Of a stretch of DNA of 64,000 nucleotides, positions 49,401-60,157 are shown one piece after another. The stretch covers positions 62,001 through 126,000 of the forward strand of contig MU385939.1 in NCBI GenBank assembly GCA_022497145.1. The letters are read 5' to 3'. The notes under the pieces are model-generated. The model worked only from the letters and a program-made list of their open reading frames with translations. It was not told the DNA's origin and made no database searches. Positions within the stretch are counted from its first letter, which is position 1. Each line of letters begins with the position of its first letter. Both the position numbers and the translations under genes were made by a program. This DNA is from Rostrohypoxylon terebratum. Its lineage: Eukaryota > Ascomycota > Sordariomycetes > Xylariales > Hypoxylaceae.

Positions 49401-50745
49401 ACGAATTACCTATCCTATCGTCGCCTTTTTTCTTTTTCTTCTTTTTCCCGTCCTAGTTACAGTGACGATCCGGAACGGTCGTTCAACTGCTAACCTGCGT
49501 CGATTTCTTTTCAATCTTGGTTTTCCTTTTCTTTACTTGGTTCAACCTGCCACCCGTTCGTCTAATCGGTTTGTCTCGTTCGTCCTCTGTCCTTGTATTC
49601 TCTGGGGAAATTCATTTACCCCAAGCTTCTGAATGCAAGTTTGGCATATTCAACCGAGCGTACGCTGCGCCTTCGACAAAATAGCGTCATAATTGGCAGC
49701 TCGAACTGTTGGATTATATTCGCACGAGCGCGGACCCTTCTCTCTTTTAACAAGCATATCCCGACAATTGCTTCTCTTCATTGCACAAATCCAGCTTAGA
49801 CCTCGAACTTAGGTAAGTCGAGCGCGGTTAGGTCACCCTCCTGCATTCTTTACAACTTACCCTTATTGCTATAAGCTGTTTCGTAAACCTCAGCTATTGA
49901 TGCGTAAAGGCTGATCATAGCATTTATTCAGGAATTGCTCCGTCGAGTAGCCTGCATACTCTATTATAGATAGGCCTTTATATGTCCTCACGTCATATTT
50001 AGTCTCCTCCAATTGGCTAGAGTAGGGTTGAACGCGCATATACTGAAACTCGTTCAACATATCATATGCTGAATTGCCAGGCATGGAGACAACGCTTTGA
50101 GATCTCGCGTTAATTCTGGTCCTCTTATCCAACGACTATTACCTTACTTCTCAACTATAGCATTGCCAAGCGAATCAGGGCTCTCACCCCTATTCTTTCC
50201 TTAATCGTTCCCCGTAAGTTGCATATTACCACTATATCATTCATTTTCCCCATACAATTACGAATCTCGAGCGTATACTCTTACCTAAACCGTTAAGAGC
50301 ATTACGTTTACTCGAAACAGATATGATTCAATCAGACTCTGTTATGTCGGATAGCCGATGCTGACGATACAAGGAAAACTCCTTGTAATTTCCACCACTT
50401 ATCACGGCGCGTGTAAGTAAGTGTGAAATCGTCCAAGCTCATATCCCATACCCCTGCTCGTTTTCCATCTCGAAAAGGATTAGTTCTAATGTGGGGCTAG
50501 TTGTATTAATGCGAAATCCATTCACACACATCGTCACCTTCTTCTGCGCAGAAACGGCGACCCCACCGTCAAGCAGGGATCAGAACAGTGGATCCCCGGC
50601 GTTTGGACCCTTTTCTAAGATTGATCAGAGAGCAGTACGAAGCTAGAGTCAATGCGAGCTCGCATGACCTATTCGCGTTTCCCAGTTTGAGGTCGCCATT
50701 CTTCGACAACCGGGAAACCGGCTTGGATCGCGAGTGGTAGAAATC

Positions 50746-53700
50746 ATGACTGTATGGGAAACTGAAGACGAGCTCAGCAGTGCTGCTGCTGCGTCATTAC
50801 CGACACCAACGGATACGCCCTACCGGACGCCGTCGCGAAGCTCCCAGCGCTCGAGGAAATCGCGACGTACTGGATCTGTTACACCCCCTGCTTCCTCCCC
50901 GCCTCCGCCATTGCCAATGGACAAAATTGAGAGGAGGAGGAGCAAGAACAAGAGTAAGCGAGTATCGAAAGATGGACCAGGCGAAGATAACGTTAGCATC
51001 TTGGATCCTCGGCGATTCACACCTACCTTACATGCGAACCTCGTTTCGGAGATACTTTCACTGCGGAGGGACCAGGAGGAGAAGCTGAAGATTATCGAAA
51101 GTCTCGAAAGCGCACTACACACCACCCGAGAAGAACAGGAATCTACGCAAACCAATCTTTCCAATGTCGGCAAGGAGAACCGTTCCCTAAAGCGGCAATT
51201 AGCTCTCCTCGAGGGCGGAACGTCATCTGCTTTAGGCGAATTAGCAAGGGAACGTGATGAGGCGGTTGAAGCCATATCCGAGACGAAGAGACGATTGGAT
51301 ACCGCACAGAAGAAACTCCGAACTCAGGAGGAAGATTCGGAGAGGGTACACGACCTTTGGGCAAAAGAGCGAGATGAATGGGATGAGGAAAAGCGTAAAT
51401 ATGAGCGGAAGATACATGTTGCCGAGAGTCGGCTAAAGGTTGTTTTGGAGGAATTTGCGAATCTCCAGGAATCGCAAGCGAATAGACAACCCCAAAATGG
51501 CGCGGAGAGCGATGGTGAGGAGGGTAAGGAGAATGACGCTGCTAGTGTGCGGACCATGAGCATAACCAACAGCATACGGTTCTCTATGATGAGCGGACCT
51601 GGCAAGATGAACGGTCACAGCCTTGCTGATGAACTCAATTTCGACGACGACGACGATTACCAGACGGATCCGGATGGTCGCCAAAGTGTGTTTTCGATGA
51701 CGAGACACAACCGTGCCCAGAGCCGGGACAGTATGATGTCGAGATCTCATCGACGTAATACGAGCATCGAGAGCCAGATAAGGCCTGGTAGCGTTGCGCG
51801 CAGTAGGATGTTCATGAACCAGACAGTTCTTGACAGGCTAGAAGGTGGAATTCGTGAGGACGACGAAGAATCTGTTGTCTTGCCCCCTAAGGTAGAGTAT
51901 ACTGACACGGGTGTTCAATTCTCACCACCACCGTCTCCCAAGGTCGTCCCTGTGAAACCGTCAACCCCGGAACCAGTCTTGAAATTCGAGAAATTGATGG
52001 GCTTAGAGAGTCCGCCCCGGTCCGAGGGAGAAATCGAAGCAAACCAGAGCCGCAAGAGAGTATATCTTACCAAGCCAACACCTCTGGAAGCTCCGAAACC
52101 CGCAAAACCGATGGTGTCAGCTGGATCTCAGACGTCAAAGGAAGTCCTGTCGTTAACCACCTCCAACCCGGTAACGGTGGAAATGAAACCTGCTGCCGCC
52201 ATTATCACAAAATCGATTGCAACACAGACCGACGCAGCTTTGCCTGAACGAGCTGTTTCGCCTGAGCCATTTTTGGTACCGAGTATCAGCATCATCCCGC
52301 CAACCAGCCGGCCTTCCAGTCCGCGTGAGCGCCGATTGCCTCAGTACGTTAAGGACTTCGGATGCCAGGTTTCCCTCCTTCAATCGAAGCCTATGGAGTC
52401 GGTTTCTGTTCAGACAGATGAAATCCGGGTTGATAAGAGACTCGATAAGCTACCGCCACACCTTCACCCTTCTGCTATTACATCGAGACCTACATCCCCT
52501 ATTCCTCCTACTTCTGCTGTTGACGAGAACAAGCCTTTCACGCCGCTGCCTGGACACGTTCCTCCGCGGAACCCGCGCCGCCTTGAACAAGGTAGACAGA
52601 GTTTTTCAGGCGAGTTACCTTCGTCGCCACCAGCATCACCTGTAGTAGATGATGTCGAGACGCGCGATGCATACCCAGGAAACAACGATGACGGCCCGTT
52701 ATCAAGTGCGAAAGCACCTGTGAGGCGACCTCACCGGATTAGCAGCTTGTTCGCTGGCTTTGATGTTCAAAGTTCGGATGAGGCTAACGAATTCAACGAG
52801 GATCAGAGCGACTCTGAATACCGCACAGCACTAGCCCCGAGACCTAAAATTGGCACCGTCAAACCTAGCAAGCGAATGACGACTAGCGGAGCCTCTCCTG
52901 TTACTTCGCTGGAACAAGCTAGAGCAGCTGCTAGGCAGTCTACGAGCGTTGTGAGCAAGATCGGAAGTCCGGAAGTTTATAGCTCCTACCGCTTGGCTGA
53001 CTCCCCAGAGGGTCTAACACGCAAGCCGTCTCTCAGAGTGTCGACTCGAAATTCCGGTGGGGCCTTCGGATATACAACAGGCTCTCGGGCTAGTGTGATG
53101 CGCAAGTCAGCAATGATCCAGAGTGGAATCGCCTCTCACCAAGGCCGTTCGCGCAGCCCTAGCCTGCCCGAGTCCCGGGATCCTCCGTTCCCTATCCCGA
53201 CGAGAGCCAGCTCGAGGAAGCCGCCGTTCAGCGCCAGTGCTCCGAGCGATGGCCACCGCAGCCCTACACCCAATGACGAGTCTAGTCGTCGGGGGTTGAG
53301 GAGTAGTATGTATAGGACTAGCAGCGTTCGCAAATCTAGGTCCGTCGCAGCCATACCTGGCAACCGCAGAAACAGGAGACAAGGCAGCCGGTCTCCGCCA
53401 CCGCCAATGTCACCTTCGGAAGAGGCTCCTGAAAGCCCTAGCTTACCACCACTACCGACAAACGACATCACCACTCCCCAACGCAACTATGGCAGATACC
53501 GCGGTCATAGATCTCAGCCTTCGACGAACACCGCTAACACGGCCAACACCGAGAACACCAACGGTGGCTCCACCGGCAGCGGCCAACAGACATCAAGCGT
53601 AGTAGATGCTATTGCGCAGACGATGGTCGGAGAATGGATGTTTAAGTATGTGAGAAGACGGAAGTCTTTTGGCATGGCTGAAGGAACTGGACGCGGTGAA

Positions 53701-54907
53701 GAGAACAGCAACGATCGCCATAAACGATGGGTTTGGTTAGCGCCGTATGAGCGCGCGATCCTGTGGAGCAGTAAGCAACCTGCAAACGGCAGCGCTCTAA
53801 TGGGTAAACCAGGTCGAAAACGTAAGCAATAAATATGCCGCCATATCCCAAATAGGATAGCTAACCAACTTCATAGTGACCATTCAATCCGTCTTGGACG
53901 TCAAGGATGACAACCCTCCGCCTAAGGGCGCAACACAAATTTTCAACCGTTCAATCCTTATCCTCACTCCTCAAAGAGCATTGAAGTTCACGGCTTCAAG
54001 TGCTGAACGACATTACCTCTGGCTAACATCTCTCTCTTTCCTCGCCCACTCCCAACAAGATGTCCCCGAAATTATTCCTTCCTCCGCCGCCCCGCCAAAT
54101 ATCGGAGCCGCCCCAGCACCTCCAGACTTCGAAATCCCGCAAGCCAAGGTGAAGAAGCCCGGCATTCGTGACTCGATCCGATTGACGAAGGGCAAGAACC
54201 CGGCTTTAACACACCGCCACGACCCTCTCCCGAGCACAAACGAGCTCGAGGAGTCTTTCAACTCCTTCAAACAGGACCTTCCCACGCATCAACGCGACCT
54301 ATCCCGCGAAGCTGCCGAACCCCCCTTCATCCCACGCTTCCACGAGCGAACGCAAGAGCGCGTACATGAGCGCGCGAACCAGGTCGTCCTGCACGGGCGC
54401 AAGCGCAGCAACACGGGAGGCCACATCCCGCCACCGCTCTCGTTCCGCGGTTTCTCGGGTCCAGCCAGCCACAGTAGTTCGTATCACGCCTCGACGAACA
54501 GCACGGCAGGTAACAGCGTGGGTACTGCCGGATCCTCGGACATATACCAGTCGCAAGCCTCCAGTGGCGGTGGTACGACGTGGGGTATGAGCACGGCCGG
54601 TTCCCAACGGACCTCCGAAGCTTCATCGCGCCCCCCAGGAAACTTCTTCGAGGCCATTGGAACCGTGCGCATGGAGGCTTTCATTAGCCCGCTTACATTC
54701 CCACGCTTCGAAGAACATCCCGATGAGCAAGAGGAGTGGCGATACCGCGCGAGGCGACGGAGTAAAGAGGCGCGAAGAAGGAGGAGTCGCAGCCGACATA
54801 GGGATAGCTATGCTTCACGCGGCACGCGCGGTACTGACTCATACTATGTGGGAAGCAGAGTAGGCGAGGAGGATTACTTCCGCGATGACCCATTTAAAGG
54901 GTTCTGA
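50746..54907 (+). CDS. apsA: Cortical nuclear-migration anchor, ApsA/Num1-like, with C-terminal PH domain
   Basis: Anchors dynein and microtubules at the cell cortex and positions nuclei; homologues are Aspergillus ApsA and yeast Num1. Model: join(50746..53821, 53877..54907), 1368 aa, with a 55-nt intron (GTAAGC...CATAG) inside the PH domain. Joining gives GRK-LTIQSVLDVKDDN. The N-terminus is Ser/Pro/Arg-rich, then VSILDPRRFTPTLHANLVSEILSLRRDQEEK begins a long coiled coil (about 95-240). The centre is disordered and Ser/Pro-rich, with acidic patches. The PH domain (about 955-1075) begins VGEWMFKYVRRRKSFG, includes RHKRWVWLAPYERAILWSSKQP, and ends in ERHYLWLTSLSFLAHSQQD; this is the Mcp5/Num1-type PH that binds phosphoinositides. 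The tail ends in a run of Arg/Ser (ARRRRSRSRHRDS). The first ATG in frame was chosen; the codons before it start at GTG. Confidence 0.9.
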
Positions 54908-56331
54908 TTTCGAAGAATCTCATCCCAACGGTCTTTCTGAATCTAAACCTTATGGGGCTTAGATAGAGAAATGATCTGTTCTGATGGGTTGCTTCCATGC
55001 CGTCACACCCCATGTTTTGCGCGTGCGAAGATACCCTCGAGATTTGTTTGTTATGTTGCTCAGATGATATCACATTCGTTAAGCAAGTAAGGAAGGGTTG
55101 GATCATATCATATCTTTAATGCTTATGGTCTGGTCTCGCTTCCGCCGGAGTTATTGGAGTTGTTTTCGCTCATTTTGAGTTTCGATGTCGAATCTTGCGT
55201 CGTCATGTCGCATACCACCACATTGCCGAAGCTTCGGTGTACTACTGTACGAGTACGACTTCAGGTTTCCTTACCTTCCGTTCTCAACACCCGACCGTCA
55301 CTCGATGGTCTTTTATATATACCGAAACCGCAACCTCTTACTTCTGCGAGATCTTCTTGTACATTAATTACGGGGTCAATCCTCGCGATCATTGCTCTTT
55401 ATCTTTTATAGTTTGGTTTATTCTTTTATTCTAATTTTTGTTTTGTGTGTGAGGAAGGGAAGGAGTTGGAAACCCTAGGGGTACAGGGGAAATATCTTGA
55501 CCTTAACAGGATCGAAAACAGGACCGGAGGGCGGATGGTTAGCCCGTGTTATATAGCGATTCAAGGCAAAAGGGAAAGCAGACCTACTTGTTTAGGTACC
55601 ATAGATGAGGCAATCGGCTTCGGGTCTCAGGACCGTTTCGGGGGGATTTCAAAACAATCGAGGATGGGCTTTCTTAGGGACTATTTTCTTGTCAATAGCT
55701 TTAGCTTAATTTCTAGCTAAAAAAAAGAAATCAGGACATAAAAGTCCTTGAAGATGACTTGTTGTCATGATTGTTCTAATTGTTATCGTGGATGTAATCT
55801 GTGAGTTGTAAAATCGACGGCATCGCTGTTTGAGGTATGGAGGTATGGATGCTAGTAGGTAGGTAGGGAGGCGCTTGTGTACGCAGTGTATGGTAGAACG
55901 GTAATTATTAGTAATCTGCAAGTATCCAGTAAAACTCAGTAATAAAGTGGGTACGTGCTATCATAGTGGGTTAGGTAAGTCTATGTCGGTAGGTCGGTAG
56001 GTCGGGTCGCAAGTCCCAGGCTAACAACCAGGCCTAGGTAGGTAACCTTAGAACCGGAACTTCCTCAAACATTCAAGGTTCTATTTCGTCTTATCACGAG
56101 ACAACACCCACACTCTTAATTCTCCTCTACCTCTATCAAACAGTCTTTTAGTTTCGACGAAGAGTGTTAAATCACCGGCAGATTTCTGCTCATTCGTGCT
56201 CATTCGTTAAGCTCGCCTGTATCGCCCATTTCTGCATAAATCCCTTTCTGCCTCTATATCCGACAAATATTGTCCGTTTGCCATCCGTCCAAATCCTCTC
56301 AAGTCGCAATCCCCTTCACATAACCGCCAAA
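54908..56331. other. Intergenic region between ApsA and UBC12
   Basis: Holds the ApsA 3' UTR and the UBC12 promoter, which is pyrimidine-rich at 56090-56320. GTAGGTAGGTAGGG at about 55855-55870 and CCTAGGTAGGTAACC at about 56032-56046 belong to the dispersed CCTAGG family. An open stretch of 91 codons at 55445-55720 has no domain. Confidence 0.4.
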
Positions 56332-57018
56332 ATGTTGAAAATCTGGTCTATGGTAAGTCGCATTATTATTTCTAATGCGTCAAGCTATATTTTCTAATCA
56401 TGATTACCGTCTAGAAATCAGCCCAACAAAAAGCGGACAACGCTGATGGCGCAGCCGGCAAGAAGAAAAAGGTCACACCTGCCCAGCTTCGGGTCCAGAA
56501 AGGTAAGCTCTAGCGGAATCCATGAGTATCGGTGCTAGTGATTAATTAACCTTCTTGTATATATAGATCTTTCCGAGTTATCTCTAGGTTCGACGATGAA
56601 GACGATATTTCCCGACCCCGATGATATCCTCAACTTTATTCTCGAGATCACACCCGACGAAGGTATCTACACTGGCGGCCGATTCACCTTTACCTTCACC
56701 ATGGGTCCGAATTATCCCCACGAACCTCCCAAGGTGCGTTGCCAACAGAAGATCTACCACCCCAACATCGACCTCGAGGGCAAGGTGTGCTTGAATATCC
56801 TGCGAGAAGACTGGAAGCCTGTTCTGAACCTCAACGCTGTGATCGTTGGGTTACAGTTCTTATTCCTCGAACCGAATGCCTCGGATCCCCTCAACCAGGA
56901 AGCGGCCGACGATCTACGAGCTAGTAGGGAAGCCTTCCGTAGAAACGTCCGCTCAACCATGAGCGGTGGTTCTATAAGAGGAGTGTTGTATGATCGTGTG
57001 GCGGCTGGGAGGGCTTAG
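56332..57018 (+). CDS. UBC12: NEDD8-conjugating enzyme UBC12
   Basis: An E2 that takes NEDD8/Rub1 from the Ula1-Uba3 E1 and passes it to cullins, activating SCF-type ubiquitin ligases. Model: join(56332..56352, 56415..56502, 56567..57018), 186 aa. Exon 1 has only seven codons (MLKIWSM); with KSAQQKAD it matches the Met-Ile-Lys-type N-terminal docking peptide used to bind Uba3 and Dcn1. The UBC core has FPDPDDILNFILEITPDEG, the HPN motif in YHPNIDLEGKVCLNILREDW and catalytic Cys at residue 111, the same number as in human UBC12. WKPVLNLNAVIVGLQFLFLEPN and the C-terminal helix follow. Introns of 62 and 64 nt have GTAAGT/GTAAGC donors. The TAG stop is followed in frame by nine codons (RAQGKGKGK) and a second TAG, so the C-terminus may have been shortened. 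Confidence 0.95.
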
Positions 57019-58152
57019 CGTGCTCAGGGCAAGGGCAAGGGCAAGTAGTCGGAAACGGTTTGCTGACTGGCCGGGCTCAATGTCTATACACAATGTCTAT
57101 ACAGAACCGATACTGGGTATATACAATACCTCAGGAAGGAGAACTAAGCTCCGGTGACGAACATCCTTTTCCGTTAGCCGAGTTGGAGAATTAAGATGCG
57201 ACGGAAGGATCGAAGGGCAAGAGGATGAAACTGAACGTTGGGCTTGCAGAAGATACATAGCAAGGCGTTTGCGAGGAACCGCATTTACTTGAAGCCATGG
57301 ACGAAACGAAACTGCTTCCACGTCGTCTCTGCCCTGAGGATCCTCAGGTAATCACAATATGGAACCCGGCAGCCAGGGATGACGCATTGCATATACGGCA
57401 ACTGGCCGTACACGATAGATAGATATTGGCAGGCGAATATAATAAATTCATGATATTATGGTTTTATTTGGCGTTATCGGAACATGGAGGAACATGGAAC
57501 TAATGGATATCTACTAGGTACTAGTAGGTAGCTGGGCAGCGTTGATGATAATGTCCCTACCTACATGTATACCTAGTATAGTAGTATAGGTATGTAGGAT
57601 CTAGGTTGTCGATATGGCCTCGAGGTACATCGATGTAAGGCAAGGACGCTGAAGCTTACTCCATACTCCCCGCTAATCAGAAGTGCGCTAGCCACACCTG
57701 TCACACTGAGGGTTTTATGCTACTTGGGGTCACCAGTTCCTTCCTTTAGCTGCTGGCAAGGACAAACATGAAGCCAACAAAAATGCCTGCATCAAGCCTC
57801 CAGTACCACCAGCATGACCAGCATGAGGCCATTGAAGTTGTACTACCACTACAATGTATAATGCCCCACATTCACATTCGCCGGACCGGTTTTTATAAGT
57901 TCGATTACCCCACCATTGGCTATGTGCAAAGACTCACCGCCGAAGTCGCACCCAACAGTTAGTAGCTTCTAGCTAGGAGCTACCGAACCAAGTACCCTGT
58001 TAATAAAACAAAACCTGTTAGGAAAAAAAAAAGTGTAGAAAAATTCTGACTCGCAAGAGCCCCAATTGAATTTTATACAATAAACTTATACCCATCGTGT
58101 CTCTTGACGACTTTTCTTTTTCGTGATCCCCACTCAATTCGCATTTCTCACG
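57019..58152. other. Intergenic region between UBC12 and ILV5
   Basis: About 1.1 kb with the UBC12 3' UTR and the ILV5 promoter. A CTAGTAGGTAG/CCTAGTATAG patch lies at 57510-57605. A 64-codon open stretch at 57768-57962 has no recognisable domain. A possible Gcn4/CPC1 core site near 58047 is listed separately. Confidence 0.4.
58047..58052 (+). promoter_or_regulatory. Possible CPC1/Gcn4 core site (TGACTC)
   Basis: TGACTC lies about 100 bp upstream of the ILV5 ATG. It is the core of the TGASTCA element bound by the cross-pathway-control activator of amino-acid biosynthesis genes. A 6-mer is weak evidence by itself; position and gene function raise its value. Confidence 0.35.
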
Positions 58153-59632
58153 ATGGCTTCTAGAGGCTTTTCTAAGGCTCTTCGTAGCCAATTGGCTCGC
58201 CGTGTAGCCTCGCCCGCCGTCCAGACACGCACATTCGTTGCTGCGTCCAACATTGCCCGAGCTACCATCAAGGCCCGCCCTGCTGTTGCCGGCGCTGTTC
58301 AGCAACAGGTCCGTGGTGTAAAGACCATTGACTTCGCAGGAACCCCTGAGGAGGTTTACGGTGGGTGCAATTGACTATTATGTAGGCGCGAAATGTGTTA
58401 GATGTGCTATGTGCTAATATAAAAAAATTGCAGAGCGTGCGGACTGGCCCAAGGAGAAGCTTTTGGTGAGTTATTGCAATTGATTATAATTAGCATAATA
58501 ATATTATACCGAACCAAAAACTAATATCTTCCAAAAGGACTACTTCAAGAACGACACCCTCGCCCTCATCGGCTACGGCTCCCAAGGTCACGGCCAGGGT
58601 CTCAACCTCCGTGACAACGGCCTTAACGTCATCATCGGTGTCCGAAAGAACGGTCAATCGTGGAAAGATGCTGTCCAAGATGGTTGGGTTCCCGGAAAGA
58701 ACCTTTTCGAGGTTGACGAAGCCATCTCTAAGGGTACCATTATCATGAACCTACTCAGTGACGCTGCCCAAAGCGAGACGTGGCCCGCTATCAAGCCCCA
58801 ACTTACCAAGGGAAAGGTGCGGTTGTATGCATCATGCGTGTAACCTGAAAATACTGACCCTTCATAGACCCTGTACTTCTCCCACGGTTTCTCTCCCGTC
58901 TTCAAGGACGTTACCAAGGTCGATGTCCCCAAGGACATTGATGTCATCCTAGTTGCCCCTAAGGGATCTGGCCGAACTGTCCGATCTCTCTTCCGTGAGG
59001 GCCGTGGTATCAACTCCTCCTACGCCGTCTTCCAGGATGTCACCGGAAAGGCCGAGGAAAAGGCCCAGGCCCTCGGTGTTGCCGTCGGCAGTGGTTACCT
59101 TTACAAGACCACCTTCGAGAAGGAGGTCTACTCCGACTTGTACGGTGAGCGTGGTTGCTTGATGGGTGGTATTCACGGTATGTTCCTCGCCCAGTACGAG
59201 GTTCTCCGAGAGCGTGGCCACTCTCCCAGTGAGGCTTTCAACGAGACCGTTGAGGAGGCCACTCAGAGCTTATACCCCCTGATCGGTGCCAACGGCATGG
59301 ACTGGATGTACGAGGCTTGCTCTACCACCGCCCGACGAGGTGCCATTGACTGGACCCCCAAGTTCAAGGAGGCCCTGAAGCCCGTTTTCAACAAGCTATA
59401 CGACTCTGTCCGAGACGGTACCGAGACCAAGCGATCGCTTGAGTACAACAGCCAGAAGGACTACCGACAAAAGTTCGAGGCGGAGATGGAGGAAATCCGC
59501 AACATGGAGATCTGGAAGGCCGGCAAGGCCGTAAGGTAAGATGAAATTTTTTTCAAATCTCGAAATTTTGCAACTTATCATAGCTAACTACTTTCTTTCC
59601 ACAGATCTCTCCGACCTGAGAACCAAAAATAA
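58153..59632 (+). CDS. ILV5: Ketol-acid reductoisomerase, mitochondrial
   Basis: Converts acetolactate and acetohydroxybutyrate, with NADPH and Mg2+, in the second common step of valine, isoleucine and leucine synthesis in mitochondria. Model: join(58153..58360, 58434..58465, 58538..58816, 58868..59535, 59605..59632), 404 aa. Exon 2 is only 32 nt and the last exon 28 nt (ends RSLRPENQK). The N-terminus MASRGFSKALRSQLARRVAS is Arg/Ser-rich and amphipathic, a mitochondrial presequence. The NADPH loop GYGSQGHGQ is at residues 92-100. The catalytic C-terminal knotted domain shows APKGSGRTVR, the Mg-binding SDLYGERGCLMGGIHG and an EEATQSLYPLIGANGMDWMYEACSTTARRGA helix. Introns are 73, 72, 51 and 69 nt. 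In yeast this protein also helps keep mtDNA stable. No damage is seen. Confidence 0.96.
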
Positions 59633-60157
59633 GTGCATTTGGGCGTTTTTGATGAAAAAAAAATTACGGGACGGTTGATAAACGGCGAAGGCAGATTCCC
59701 CAGGGACAAAAGTAGGAGCTTTTGTACATGTACCTATTCAGGATTCTAAACGTTCATCTTTCACACAAGGATCTTCGGGAATGGCCTCAAAATGTTGCTG
59801 TAGTCCGGTTTTCATGAAATATTTCTGATGTTTTGACCACACCTTGCGTAATGTGCGTAATGTGCGTGCCAATTATTTTTCTCCGCTATCGGAGGACGAT
59901 AACAAATTGTAGATTTGTGACTGGTTGGGATCTTGGTAGATCTAGATCTTGCCACTTACCAAGTTCTTGCATCGCCAGCATAGTACCGCCAGCTCGGGTA
60001 CCTAGCAAGGATTCAGGAACGGCGAATGGGAGTTTGAGGTGTGCTTTGTGTGACTTCCACCAGACTTTACTGCTCACCACCCGCTTACCCCTACTCGCTT
60101 ATAGACGGCCAGGACCTTATCCGATATACGTCACACACCCAAGGACCAAGGTACACA
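59633..60157. other. Intergenic region between ILV5 and the PLP enzyme gene
   Basis: 525 bp with the ILV5 3' UTR and the promoter of the PLP enzyme. GTGCGTAATGTGCGTAATGTGCGTGCC at about 59846-59870 is a short tandem of a 9-mer. A longer plus-strand open frame at 59833-60318 runs into the enzyme's first exon in another frame and is not accepted as a gene. Confidence 0.4.

Larger units (their letters stand above)
41287..50745. other. 9.5-kb gene-poor region between the dehalogenase and ApsA genes
   Basis: No gene is recognised. The first few hundred bases should be the dehalogenase promoter and the last 1.4 kb the ApsA promoter and 5' UTR (pyrimidine-rich at 49350-49620). A block at about 42700-43720 is richer in GC and has open frames on both strands (176 and 130 codons) but no domain. 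Tandem repeats lie at 43929-43948 and 46400-46463. A structured-looking GC-rich stretch at 48620-48800 has no coding signal. Confidence 0.4.
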
